Positions 51,817 to 61,766 of a DNA stretch of 64,000 nt are shown here, piece after piece. The position numbers were made by a program, and so were the translations under genes. The DNA comes from Microbacterium lacticum (lineage in GTDB: Bacteria; Actinomycetota; Actinomycetes; Actinomycetales; Microbacteriaceae), in contig NZ_VFPS01000001.1 of assembly GCF_006716815.1 (NCBI RefSeq), positions 1,102,066-1,166,065 on the forward strand. Reading direction: 5' to 3'. The number at the start of each line of letters is the position of its first letter. Within the stretch, counting starts at the first letter, position 1. The notes under the pieces were generated by a model, which made no database searches, was not told the DNA's origin, and saw only the letters and a list, made by a program, of their open reading frames with translations.

Positions 51817-52245
51817 ATGGCCGATCTGAGGATCGATGTCGCGGAGCTCACCGCCAGCGCGTCACGCGCAGAGCGCATCGCGAGCGAGTTCTCGACCGCC
51901 GAGCGCATCGCCGACGAGACCGCGGGCTACAGCGGGCATGACGGTCTCGCCGGCAAGGTGCACGACTTCGCCGACAAGTGGGACATCGCCCGCGGCAAGC
52001 TCGAAGAGAACCTCACGACGATCGCCGACTACCTCCGCGCCGTCGTCGACACCTTCGACGACCTCGACACCGATCTCGCCGCGTCGCTGGAGCATTCGAA
52101 GCTCGGCGACGGTGCGATGAACCGAGAGATCGACGGCGCGATCGCCGAGGGTCAGGCGTCGGCGCCCTCCCCCGCGCCCGCACCGACTCCGTCGCCCACC
52201 CCCGGCCCCGCGCCGACCCCGCCCTCGGACGGAGACGACAACTGA
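51817..52245 (+). CDS. WXG100-like small helical protein
   Basis: A 142-residue protein. The first 105 residues form a helical hairpin (ADLRIDVAELTASASRAERI, then KWDIARGKLEENLTTIADYL) like WXG100/ESAT-6-type proteins, with KWD in place of the WxG turn. The tail is a Pro/Ala/Ser repeat (PAPAPTPSPTPGPAPTPP). A TAGGGT box at about 51783 and GAGGGGG before the ATG make a normal led transcript. Its stop overlaps the next gene (TGATG), a putative secreted effector, which suggests a type VII-linked or contact-dependent cluster. No secretion genes are in the window. Confidence 0.6.
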   Translation: MADLRIDVAELTASASRAERIASEFSTAERIADETAGYSGHDGLAGKVHDFADKWDIARGKLEENLTTIADYLRAVVDTFDDLDTDLAASLEHSKLGDGAMNREIDGAIAEGQASAPSPAPAPTPSPTPGPAPTPPSDGDDN

Positions 52246-53381
52246 TGGCTCTTCCCGGCAACCCCACGGCGCTCGCCGACCGCGCATCCACCTACCAGGC
52301 ATCCGCGAGCCGCATCCAGCGCGCCGCCGATGACCGCGCTCACCCGGCACGTGCGGAACCTCGAGGAGGCCGCGGCACCAGTAGGCACGATCGAAGCGGC
52401 GGAGCGAGACCTCGCCGACGCCCAGCGCGCCTCGCGCCGCTACGACACGGCGGCCACCTCTGCGCGCGACGACCACGAGGCCGCCCGCCGCGACATGGAG
52501 GCGGCCGCGCAGCGCGCGATATCGCTCATCGACAGCGCGATCGACGCGACCAACGAGAGCTGGCTCGACCACGTCGGCAACTTCTTCGCCGGCGTCGGGT
52601 CGCGGCTCGCCGACCTCGGAAAGTGGGTGGGCGAGTTTCTGCAGGACCTCTGGGACGAGCTGCAGCGGCGCTGGTCGTCGGCATCCTCGCCGGCTTCCTG
52701 CTCGCCAGCATCCTCTCCGACGTGCTCAAGCCGACGCCGAAGCCGTCCGAATACGACCGCACGAAGAAGGAGACGCGCGCCTCGCACGGGGAGCCGTCGG
52801 ATCTCGCACACGTGCTGAAGGATGCCGGCTACGTCGACTCGCTCGGCCACCACACGGCCGACAGCGCCGACGAGACGGTCATCAAGGTCACCAAGGTCGT
52901 CGACGCCGACGGCGTTGCGCGCTGGCGGGTCGCTCTTCCGAGCACGCAGGAGTGGTTGTCGCGTCTCAATGGAGACCAGGGCGCGGTGAACGATCTCGAC
53001 AGCAGCCTCGCACTGATGCTGACTCCGTCGCTGCGCTCGCAATACGAGCGGGCCGTGCTCGCCGCAATGCAACAGGCAGGCGTCGGACCGAACGATCCGG
53101 TGATGCTCGTCGGATTCAGCCAGGGCGGCATCATGGCTGGGCACCTGGCCGCGTACAACTCCGACGACAACTGGGATGCCGTCGTGGTCGCTGGAGCCCC
53201 GATCGACAGCATGCCGATCCCCTCGACCACGACCGTCGTGTCGGTCCAGCACAGCGGCGACCCCGTCCCGAGGCTCGACTCGATGCCGCGCGCAGCGCAG
53301 GACGAGCTCGATCAGTACTTCATCGGCTCGGACAACGCCTACGGTTATGAGAACACCTACTACTCGTGGCAGGAGGACTGA
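52245..53381 (+). pseudogene. Putative WXG100-linked protein with alpha/beta-hydrolase domain, frameshifted
   Basis: The ATG at 52245 opens ALPGNPTALADRASTYQASA; the frame shifts near 52330 to a coiled-coil section (LADAQRASRRYDTAATSA, then DNA to 52670), and shifts again near 52680 to a membrane helix (ALVVGILAGFLLASILSDVL). The C-terminal part is a hydrolase-like domain with the nucleophile elbow VGFSQGGIMAGHLAAYNSDD. An N-terminal helical targeting part, a TM or linker and a C-terminal enzyme is a toxin-like layout, but activity is unproven. Two frame changes imply small deletions or sequencing indels. The stop overlaps the next gene (TGATG). Confidence 0.6.
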
Positions 53382-53863
53382 TGGTCGCCCTTCGCTCGTC
53401 GGCGCGCCTCACCGCGGCGCTCGTCGCCGCAGCGCTGCTCGCTGCTCCCCTCGCCGGCTGTGGCGCGTCGGACGGTCCGGACAGCTCGCCGACATCGTCT
53501 CAGGAAGGCACCGCCATGGATCTGCAGACCGTCTACGACGCGGTCATCGCATCGGACCCGCGGGTCGAGGACCCGCTCGGCACCGTCAGCTACTCCGGCG
53601 CCGCGAAGACGCTGTCGCTGAGCGTCCTGATCTCGGGCGATGAGCCCATGAGCACCGAGACGCTGACGGCGATCCTCGTCGCCGTGCGCGATACAACGCC
53701 CGACGACATCGAGACCGTGGGCCTCGTCGCCCGCGAGGCGGCGCACGAAGAGCGCATCGTCGATCTGCGGAGCGCGATCGCGGGTCTGCCGGAGGACACC
53801 ACGCCCCTGTGGGATGGGGGCCTGACGATGTCGCGCGTCGACCTCGACAAGCTCGGCGCGTGA
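53381..53863 (+). CDS. Small lipoprotein of the WXG100-linked cluster
   Basis: A 160-residue lipoprotein: signal peptide LTAALVAAALLAAPLAGC with lipobox LAGC at about residues 25-28, a Ser/Asp-rich linker, then a compact domain (QTVYDAVIASDPRVEDPLGT onward). The function is unknown. Start and stop overlap both neighbours (TGATG and GTGA), so it is translated as part of a four-gene unit. It could be an immunity or anchoring protein for the upstream hydrolase, by position only. Confidence 0.6.
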   Translation: MVALRSSARLTAALVAAALLAAPLAGCGASDGPDSSPTSSQEGTAMDLQTVYDAVIASDPRVEDPLGTVSYSGAAKTLSLSVLISGDEPMSTETLTAILVAVRDTTPDDIETVGLVAREAAHEERIVDLRSAIAGLPEDTTPLWDGGLTMSRVDLDKLGA

Positions 53864-54220
53864 GCGCCGACAACACGCCGGAGCTCGTCTTTCGCCTGAT
53901 CGGGACATGGTGGCGGCTCGATCTCGACTCGGATGACGCGTCCCGCGCGTCGGCGACCGACATCGCGCGCGGCACGCTGGGCGCACGCGATCAGGAGGCG
54001 ACGGCCCGCCGACGGATGCGCGACGACCTCGTGTCCGCCGCGGCGTCAGCCCGCTCCGCGCAGGCGCGCCTGCTGCTGCTGGTACCCCCAGCACGGCACG
54101 AAGAAACTTGCTCTGGTCGTGCTCTCCACGCCCCTCGGCGATATCCCGAACACCCTCCTGTCCTATTTCGACGCCATCGTCGAGGCCTCCCGCTTCGTCG
54201 AACCTGTCGCCGCTGACTGA
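53860..54220 (+). pseudogene. Hypothetical last gene of the WXG100-linked cluster, frameshifted
   Basis: From the GTG at 53860 the frame encodes NTPELVFRLIGTWWRLDLDS and a charged segment to about 54080. Coding then continues in another frame as WYPQHGTKKLALVVLSTPLG to FDAIVEASRFVEPVAAD with a stop at 54218-54220. The shift falls at a CTG repeat, so a slippage or deletion is likely. No domain was recognised. Confidence 0.5.
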
Positions 54221-54245
54221 GCCCGCGCGGTTACGATGGAGGGCT

Positions 54246-57200
54246 ATGCCTTCCCCCGAACCAGTGATCTCCTATCCGGTGGAGCTGCCCGTCAGCGCCG
54301 CGCGGGACGAGATCGCGCGCGCGATCGCGGGTCACCAGGTGGTCATCGTCGCGGGCGCGACGGGCTCGGGCAAGACGACGCAGCTGCCGAAGATCTGCCT
54401 CGAGCTCGGCCGCACCTCCATCGCGCACACGCAGCCCCGGCGCATCGCCGCGCGGACGATCGCCGAGCGCATCGCGCACGAGCTGCAGGTGCCCCTCGGC
54501 GGCGCCGTCGGCTACAAGGTGCGTTTCACCGATCAGGTCTCCGCCAACACCAAGATCGCCCTCGTCACCGACGGCATCCTGCTGAACGAGATCCACCGCG
54601 ACCGGCTGCTGCGCCGCTACGACACGATCATCGTCGACGAAGCGCACGAGCGCTCCCTGAACATCGACTTCCTGCTCGGGTACCTCGCCCGCATCCTGCC
54701 CGAACGCCCCGACCTCAAGGTCGTCATCACGTCGGCGACGATCGATCCCGAGAGCTTCGCGCGTCACTTCGCGGATGCCTCGGGCTCGCCCGCGCCGATC
54801 GTCGAGGTCTCGGGGCGCACGTACCCGGTCGAGATCCGCTACCGTGGCGCGCTCGATGCCCCGGGCGCGGCGGCGGATGCTGCATTGGGGGCCGAGTCCG
54901 ACGACGTCGACACCCTCCTCGCGGCCCTCCGCGAACTCGACCGCGAGCCCGACGGCGACGTGCTCGTGTTCCTCCCCGGGGAGGCCGAGATCCGCGACGC
55001 GATGGATGCCGTCCGCGGCATGTACGCGAAGGACGCCCGGCCGACCGAAGTGCTGCCCCTGTACGGGCGCCTCTCCGCGGCGGAGCAGCACCGCGTCTTC
55101 GAGTCGTCGGGCGTCGCGGGCCTCCGCCGCCGCGTCATCCTCGCGACGAATGTCGCCGAGACGAGCCTCACCGTGCCCGGCATCCGCTACGTCGTCGACG
55201 CCGGCACGGCGCGCATCTCGCGCTACAGCGTGCGCTCGAAAGTACAGCGTCTGCCGATCGAGCCCGTCTCACAGGCATCCGCTCAGCAGCGCGCCGGGCG
55301 CGCCGGGCGCACCTCCGACGGCATCGCGATCCGGCTTTACTCCGAAGAAGACTTCGCCTCGCGCCCGGAGTACACCGAGCCCGAGATCCTGCGCACCTCC
55401 CTCGCCTCGGTCATCCTGCAGATGCTCGCGCTCGGCTTCGGCGACATCGAGGACTTCCCCTTCCTCACGAAACCCGACAGCCGCGGCGTCAAGGCGGCGT
55501 TCGAGCTGCTCACCGAGCTGCGGGCCGTCACCCCCGCCCGCCGGCTGACGAAGATCGGTCGCGAGATCGCACGCCTCCCGATCGACCCCCGGTTCGCGCG
55601 CATGCTCATCGAGGCGCGCCGGCTCGACGTGCTCGACCCCGTGCTGGCGATCGTGGCGGGCCTCTCGATCCAAGACGTGCGCGAGCGCCCGTCCGCCGAA
55701 GACGGCGCGGCGCGCGAGCAGGCCGACCGCATGCACGCGCGGTTCGCCGATCCGACGAGCGACTTCCTGCCCCTCCTGAACCTCTGGAACCACCTGCAGA
55801 CCGGCCAGCGCGAGCTCGGGTCGAGTGCCTTCCGGCGCCTCTGCCGGACGGAGTTCCTGAACTACGTGCGCGTGCGGGAGTGGTTCGACGTGCACCGGCA
55901 GCTGCGTCAGCTGCTCGGCGTGAAGGGTCGCGGCGCGGCCGCGGAGACCGGAGACGGCGCGGCCGCCGACCCCGCACTCGTCCACCGCGCGATGCTGGCG
56001 GGGCTCCTCTCGCACATCGGCGTGCTCGACACCCGCTCGCTCGCGAAGACGAAGCCCGGCGACAAGCGGAAGGCCCTCGCGACCTACCGCGGCGCGCGCG
56101 GAGCGGCGTTCGCGATCTTCCCCGGGTCGGCGCTGCGCAAGGCCTCCCCCGACGCCGTCATGGCCGCCGAGCTCGTCGAGACCTCGCGCCTCTATGCCCG
56201 CACCGTCGCCGCGATCGATCCCGCGTGGGCCGAAGAGCTCGCCGGCGACCTCGCGCACCGCCAGCTGAGCGACCCGCACTGGTCGAAGGATGCCGGGGCC
56301 GCCGTCGCCGCCGAGAAGGTCACCCTCTTCGGGGTCGAGATCATCCCGCGGCGCCGGGTGCAGCTCGCCCGCATCGACCAGCCGCTCGCGCGAGAGCTGT
56401 TCCTGCGCCACGCACTCACCGACGGCGAGTGGAACTCCAGCCACCTCGACAAGAAGCTCACCGGGTTCGAGCGGCGGAACCTCGAGCTCCGCCGCCGCCT
56501 CGAGAAGGTCGAGGAGCGCGAGCGGCGCCGGGACATCCTCGTCGGCGACGAAGCGGTGTTCGCCTTCTACGACCAGCGCGTGCCCGCCGACGTGTACGAC
56601 GCGCGCTCGTTCGAGCGGTGGTGGCGGGAGGCATCCGCCCGCACGCCGCGCCTGCTCGACATGACGGAGGTCGACCTGAAGGGCGACGCCGCGGGCTCCG
56701 ATGACCGCGCATTCCCGGGCCGGTGGGAGCAGGGCGACCAGGTGCTCTCGCTGGCCTATCGGTTCGAGCCGGGCGATCCCGAGGACGGCGTCAGCGTCGT
56801 CGTGCCGCTGCCGCTTCTCGCGGGGCTCTCGCCGGAGGGTTTCGACTGGCAGGTGCCGGGCATGCGGGCAGAGCTCATCACGGCGCTCCTGCGCGCGCTG
56901 CCGAAGGCGATCCGGCGCCACGTGGTGCCGGCGGCGGACTGGGCCGCGACACTCGGCGACGAGCTCGCCGGCGAAGGGCCCGAGCACCATCGCGGGCTCC
57001 CCGCGCTGCCGCTCCGGGCGGCGCTCGCCCGGCGCATCCAGCGCGTCGCGAACCAGCCTGTGACCCCGGACGACTTCGAGATGGACCGGGTGCCCGGCCA
57101 TCTCGTGATGACCTTCCGCGCCGTCGACCACCGGGGCCGCACCGTCGGCACCTCGCGCGACCTCGTCGAGCTGCAGCAGCGGCTCGCCGGTCGGGCGCGC

Positions 57201-58190
57201 GAGCAGGTCGCCCGCTCGCTCGCGCGGCCCGCGCCCGGACCCGTCGCGGAGGCCGGGACGGCGCGCCCCGGCGGAGCGCCACCGGCCGCATCATCCGCGA
57301 TCGGCGGCAGCGGCGGCGTCGCCGAGCGTTCCGGCATCACCACATGGGACGTGGGCACTCTCCCCGCTGTCGTCGACACCCGCGTCGCGGGCGGCGTGGT
57401 GCGCGGCTACCCGGCGCTGGTCGACGAGAAGGATGCCGTGGCGCTGCGCATCGAGTCGACCCCCGAGCGCGCCGCGCGCCTCGCCCACGCGGGCGTGCGG
57501 CGCCTGCTGCTGCTCGCCGTCCCGTCGCCGAGCGCCTACGTCCTCGATCACCTGACCGCCGCCGAGAAGCTCTCGCTCGCCGCGTCGCCCTACTCGTCGG
57601 CGAAGGCGCTCATCGAAGACGCCCGGGTCGCGGTCGCCGACGCGGTGATGGCGCGGGTCGCTCCGGAGGGGGTCCGCACGCCGGAGCAGTTCGCGGCCGT
57701 CCGCGACGCCCTGTCCGCGGCCGTCGTCGACGAGCTGTTCCAGGCGGTGTCGCTCACCGCCCGCATCCTCACACTGCACCGCGACGTCGAGCGCGCCGTG
57801 AAGGGGCAGAACTCGATGACGCTCCTCGCCGCCCTCGGCGACGTCAAGGCGCAGCTGGCCGGTCTCGTCTTCCCCGGGTTCGTCGCCCGCACCGGCCTTG
57901 CGCGCCTCGCCCACCTGCCCCGGTACCTGCAGGGTGCCCTCTCGCGGGTCGAGGCCCTCGCCGACAGTCCGGTGCGCGACCGCCAGCGGATGACCGAGTT
58001 CGAACGCGCCGCCGCGGCCTACGCCGATGCGGGTGGCGCGCTTCCGCTCGACGCCGACGCCGCCGCAACGCTCGCGCACGCACGCTGGCTGCTCGAGGAG
58101 TACCGGGTGAGCCTGTTCGCCCAGCAGCTCGGCACGGCCGAACCGGTCTCACTGCAGCGGATCACGAAGGCCCTCGCCGCGACGACCTGA
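54246..58190 (+). CDS. hrpA: ATP-dependent RNA helicase HrpA
   Basis: A 1314-residue DEAH-box helicase. Motif I GATGSGKTTQLPKICLELG, motif II IIVDEAHERSLNIDFLLGYL, motif III VITSATIDPESFARHF, motif V TNVAETSLTVPGIRYVVDAG, motif VI QQRAGRAGRTSDG. The helicase-associated domain and the long HrpA-specific C-terminal region (DUF3418-like) follow. The ATG at 54246 is 6-8 nt after GGAGGG and TACGAT. HrpA works on mRNA and stalled ribosomes in E. coli. Intact and single-copy in the window. Confidence 0.93.
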   Translation: MPSPEPVISYPVELPVSAARDEIARAIAGHQVVIVAGATGSGKTTQLPKICLELGRTSIAHTQPRRIAARTIAERIAHELQVPLGGAVGYKVRFTDQVSANTKIALVTDGILLNEIHRDRLLRRYDTIIVDEAHERSLNIDFLLGYLARILPERPDLKVVITSATIDPESFARHFADASGSPAPIVEVSGRTYPVEIRYRGALDAPGAAADAALGAESDDVDTLLAALRELDREPDGDVLVFLPGEAEIRDAMDAVRGMYAKDARPTEVLPLYGRLSAAEQHRVFESSGVAGLRRRVILATNVAETSLTVPGIRYVVDAGTARISRYSVRSKVQRLPIEPVSQASAQQRAGRAGRTSDGIAIRLYSEEDFASRPEYTEPEILRTSLASVILQMLALGFGDIEDFPFLTKPDSRGVKAAFELLTELRAVTPARRLTKIGREIARLPIDPRFARMLIEARRLDVLDPVLAIVAGLSIQDVRERPSAEDGAAREQADRMHARFADPTSDFLPLLNLWNHLQTGQRELGSSAFRRLCRTEFLNYVRVREWFDVHRQLRQLLGVKGRGAAAETGDGAAADPALVHRAMLAGLLSHIGVLDTRSLAKTKPGDKRKALATYRGARGAAFAIFPGSALRKASPDAVMAAELVETSRLYARTVAAIDPAWAEELAGDLAHRQLSDPHWSKDAGAAVAAEKVTLFGVEIIPRRRVQLARIDQPLARELFLRHALTDGEWNSSHLDKKLTGFERRNLELRRRLEKVEERERRRDILVGDEAVFAFYDQRVPADVYDARSFERWWREASARTPRLLDMTEVDLKGDAAGSDDRAFPGRWEQGDQVLSLAYRFEPGDPEDGVSVVVPLPLLAGLSPEGFDWQVPGMRAELITALLRALPKAIRRHVVPAADWAATLGDELAGEGPEHHRGLPALPLRAALARRIQRVANQPVTPDDFEMDRVPGHLVMTFRAVDHRGRTVGTSRDLVELQQRLAGRAREQVARSLARPAPGPVAEAGTARPGGAPPAASSAIGGSGGVAERSGITTWDVGTLPAVVDTRVAGGVVRGYPALVDEKDAVALRIESTPERAARLAHAGVRRLLLLAVPSPSAYVLDHLTAAEKLSLAASPYSSAKALIEDARVAVADAVMARVAPEGVRTPEQFAAVRDALSAAVVDELFQAVSLTARILTLHRDVERAVKGQNSMTLLAALGDVKAQLAGLVFPGFVARTGLARLAHLPRYLQGALSRVEALADSPVRDRQRMTEFERAAAAYADAGGALPLDADAAATLAHARWLLEEYRVSLFAQQLGTAEPVSLQRITKALAATT

Positions 58191-58213
58191 TCGCGTCGTA
58201 GGGTGGGTCAATC

Positions 58214-58752
58214 ATGGGCACTGCAATCGCATACACCGAGCTCGGAGGGCCGGAGGTCCTCACCGTCATCGACATCGACGTCCCCGCGCCCGGGCCGGGC
58301 GAGGTCGCCGTCCGCGTCGAAGCGGTCGGCGTGAACCCGCTCGACCTGAAGCTGCGGGCGGGCCTGCGCCCCTCCCCGCCGATCACCGAGCCGCGCCGGG
58401 TCGGGTCGGATGCCGCGGGCGTGGTCACCGCCGTCGGCGACGGCGTCGAAGGCTACCGGCCGGGCGATGCGGTCATCGTCACGGGCGCGCAGGGCGCCTA
58501 CGCCACCGATCTCGTCGTGCCCGCCGCGCACGTCGTCCGCCGCCCCGAAGGGGTGAGCGCCGCCCAGGGCGCAGCCCTCGGCATCCCCGTCGGCACGGCC
58601 TACCAGACGGTGCGCTCGCTCGCGATCGGCCCGGACGACACGGTGCTCGTGCACGCGGCATCCGGTTCGGTCGGTCAGGCCGTGGTGCAGTTCGCGCGGC
58701 TGTACGGCGCCACCGTGCTCGGCACGACGAGCGACCGGCGCGCCGACGGATA
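58214..58752 (+). pseudogene. Zinc-type alcohol dehydrogenase/quinone oxidoreductase, 3' truncated
   Basis: The first 180 residues of a medium-chain dehydrogenase: TELGGPEVLTVIDIDVPAPG, VEAVGVNPLDLKLRAG, VGSDAAGVVTAVGDGVEGY and the nucleotide fold VLVHAASGSVGQAVVQFARL. The frame leaves homology at about 58752, where it meets, head to head, the truncated methyltransferase gene. The C-terminal half is absent. TAGGGT at 58199-58204 is a likely -10 box. This is the last core-chromosome gene before the accessory region. Confidence 0.75.
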
Positions 58753-59111
58753 TAGGGCGGGTTGCCGATCACGACGGAATAGCGCGCTTCCGGCTCGACG
58801 AGGAAGAAGTCGTTGACAGTCAGGTGGGGCCTTCCGCCGGCCGCCGCCACCCGCTCACCTGCGACGCGAGCGCTATGCGGGTGGATCTCGACCCCATCGA
58901 CGCGTGGCGCTTCGTGCCCGCGCTCGCGAAGTCGTCGCACGGCCTGAACCAAGAACGCTGCATCGCCCGCAGACGGCTCCAACACGGAGTCTTCCGCGGT
59001 TCGAATGGCCCAGTCCGTGATGTAGCGGGTGATCGCGTCCGGGGTAAAGAACGCGCCTCGGGCCTTGCGCGCCTCTGCCGTGTCAGCTGCGATCACTACG
59101 GGTTCGGACAT
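58753..59111 (-). pseudogene. N6-adenine DNA methyltransferase, 3' truncated
   Basis: From the ATG at 59111: KARGAFFTPDAITRYITDWA (the usual opening of type I/IIG-like methylases), the SAM site VLEPSAGDAAFLVQAVRRL, VDGVEIHPHSARVAGER, and the catalytic motif VIGNPPYIRR. The sequence then crosses into the oxidoreductase fragment at about 58753. The target-recognition region and any nuclease domain are missing, so it cannot work as a full restriction-modification enzyme. It lies just outside the ISL3-family element. Confidence 0.75.
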
Positions 59112-60683
59112 GCAATCATCCTGCCTCACGGTCTATCAACGATTCCGTATGCGACCGCTCTCCGCGAACTCGATGGTCCGTGCGGATACCGGCTCTTCGG
59201 ACTTTAGGGGCTCTGCGCATTCTGGGTGGGGTGAGGCGCTCGGGCGTGGCGTGACGGGGTGAGGTGGGTCGAGGCCCGGAGGATCGGTAGCGACCAAGCA
59301 ACCTGTTCGTCCGGAGACCTCGACCCGTGCCTGATGCTACGCGCTGCGCCGCCGCGCGCCCATGTTCTGCTGTCTACTGTGATCGCTGCGACCTGCTCGT
59401 CGGACTCGACGGGCTCCGGGTGGCCGGGGTCGAGCGTCGCGGCGATGGCGTGCTCGTGATCGATGCCGAGTCGCCGCCGGGTCCGGTCGGCTGCCCTGAG
59501 TGCGGAGTGGTCGCGGAGTCGGCGGGACGGAAGGTGCTCGTTCTGACGGACGCCCCGATGGGCGGTACTCCGGTTCGGGTCCGGTGGCGCAAGCGCCGCT
59601 GGCGGTGTCGCCAGGACGGGTGCGGGGTGCGCTCATTCACGGAGCAGAACCCGGCCGTCGCGGCGGCGAACAAAGCGCTGACGGCTCGCGCGGTGGCGTG
59701 GGCGGTGGTGCAGATGCGCCGCGAGAACGCGTCAGTGCGCGGTGTCGCTCGGCAGCTGCGCGTCGCGTGGCCGCACGGTCTGGACGCACGTGGAGGCCGA
59801 GTTACAGCGCCGCGAGCAGGACCCTGGCCGGTTCGATGGCGTCGAGGTGCTCGGCGTGGACGAGCACCTGTGGCATCACGTGTCCACGAAGCCCGTCGCC
59901 GACGGCGGGCGCGGTCCGAAGGAGCTGACCGGGATGGTCGACCTGACCCGAGACGCCACGGGACGCGTGCGGGCGCGACTGCTGGACCTGGTGCCAGGTC
60001 GATCCTCGAAGGCGTACGCAGACTGGATCAAGGAGCGGGACGAGCAGTTCCGTGCCGGGGTGAAGATCGCAGCTCTTGACCCGTTCGCCGGCTACAAGAA
60101 GGCCCTCGACGACGAACTCGACGACGCGACCGCGGTGCTGGACGCGTTCCACGTCGTCAAGCTCGGCACCGCCGCGGTTGATGACGTCCGTCGCCGCGTC
60201 CAGCAAGACACCCTCAGCCATCGCGGCCGCAAGGGAGATCCGCTCTACGGGATCCGCAACATCCTCCGCGCCGGACGGGAGCGCCTCACCGACAGGCAGC
60301 GGTCCCGGCTCGACGCGGCGTTCGCGACGAGAGAGGAGCACGTTGAAGTTGAAGTCGCCTGGCACGCCGCCCAGCAGCTCCGCGACGCCTACCGGCACCC
60401 CAACCTGGTCGAAGGGCACAAGATCGCCGAGAAGGTTCTCGAATCGTTCCCGTCCTGCCCGATCCCCGAAATCGCCCGCCTCGGCCGCACCCTCACCCAG
60501 TGGCGAGCCGCGTTCCTGGCCTACTGGGCGACAGGACGCTCATCCAACGGAGGCACCGAGGCCGTGAACGGGCTCATCGAACCTGGATCGTGTCACCGTC
60601 GGGTGATTTCGCGGGTTGAGGATCGTTGAGGCTTGATTTTCCGGGGGTGCTGGTGCCTCGTGCGGGGCACTAATGGCGTCGAT

Positions 60684-61658
60684 CTAGATGTACTGACCTC
60701 GACCGTTGTTGATTCGGTCGATGGGGGTTTTGCCTCCGATGCCGAGGTGGTGCCTGTCTAGGTTGTAGTAGTCGAGCCAGGTCGTCAACCCTGCTTTTCG
60801 GTCGTCGTTCGAGCTCCAGGGGCGGGCGTAGGCCCACTCGGTGGCGAGGGTGCGGTTGAGGCGTTCGACTTTCCCGTTGGTCCAGGGGCAGTGCGGTTTG
60901 ATGAACCGCTGTCGGATGCCGTGCGCGTCGACCACGGCCTTGAACGCGGCCGAGTGGCGGTAAGCGAACGCGTTGTCGCTGATGACGCGTTCGACTGTGA
61001 CGCCGAGGCGCGCGTAGAACGCGATCGCGCGGTCGAGGACGCCCGCCGCGGTGGTGCCTTTCTCGTCGTCGTGGATCTCCGCGTAAGCAACTCGGGAATG
61101 GTCGTCGATGACGGTGTGCACGTAGTCGTAACCCAGGCCCCGCTTGCGCGCAGGACGTTGCCCGCGGCCATGCAGACGCCATCCGCCGCCGTCGGGGATA
61201 CGGCCGAGTTTCTTCACATCAACGTGGATCAGGGACCCGGGATGATCATGCTCGTAACGCTGCGCGGATCGGCGGGTCGCGCGGATCACGGACCCCGTGA
61301 CCGGGTCCAGCTCCCGCAGCAACGGCACGTGGTGGCGGCGCAACACCCTACCGACCGTTGAGGCCTGCAAGCCGAGCTTGTCAGCGATGAACACCGGCCC
61401 ACGCCGAGTGAGGTGCCGCATGATCCGCACCCTCGCCTCCACGCACGCTTTGGTCTGGCGAGGGTGGGAGCGGGCGACGCTGGAACGATCGATCAGGCCC
61501 GCCGGGCCGCACTCCCGGAACCTGCGCCACCACCGCCACGCGGTCGTGCGGGAGATCCCCATTTCCGCGGCAACATGCGCGACCGCACGCCCCGACTGGA
61601 TGCGCTGAACCATGATCAACCGGCCGGCCGGAGTCAGCCGGGCATTAGCGTGAGACAA
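60684..61658 (-). CDS. IS481-family transposase, copy C
   Basis: A 324-residue DDE transposase with the same protein sequence as copy B. The TTG start at 61658 has GGAGG upstream. The stop codon TAG (60686-60684) lies in the duplicated target TCTAGA, not in the IS. Catalytic Asp, Asp and Glu are all present, and no frameshift was found. Confidence 0.9.
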   Translation of the reverse strand: MSHANARLTPAGRLIMVQRIQSGRAVAHVAAEMGISRTTAWRWWRRFRECGPAGLIDRSSVARSHPRQTKACVEARVRIMRHLTRRGPVFIADKLGLQASTVGRVLRRHHVPLLRELDPVTGSVIRATRRSAQRYEHDHPGSLIHVDVKKLGRIPDGGGWRLHGRGQRPARKRGLGYDYVHTVIDDHSRVAYAEIHDDEKGTTAAGVLDRAIAFYARLGVTVERVISDNAFAYRHSAAFKAVVDAHGIRQRFIKPHCPWTNGKVERLNRTLATEWAYARPWSSNDDRKAGLTTWLDYYNLDRHHLGIGGKTPIDRINNGRGQYI

Positions 61659-61752
61659 GAGAGACCTCCGTGCGTTTGAGCTGAAGAACTTAGACAGCTC
61701 CAACTCGACCCCGGAGGTCTCTCCTACGTCAACAACGATCTGGGTCAGTACA
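60689..61752 (-). mobile_element. IS481-family insertion sequence, copy C (1064 bp)
   Basis: Ends TGTACTGACC and GGTCAGTACA; duplication TCTAGA at 60683-60688 and 61753-61758. The uninterrupted site is visible in copy A of the IS1634-like element at 5683-5688. It lies inside that element, 14 bp before the transposase start codon. Confidence 0.94.
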
Positions 61753-61766
61753 TCTAGACTCGCTCG

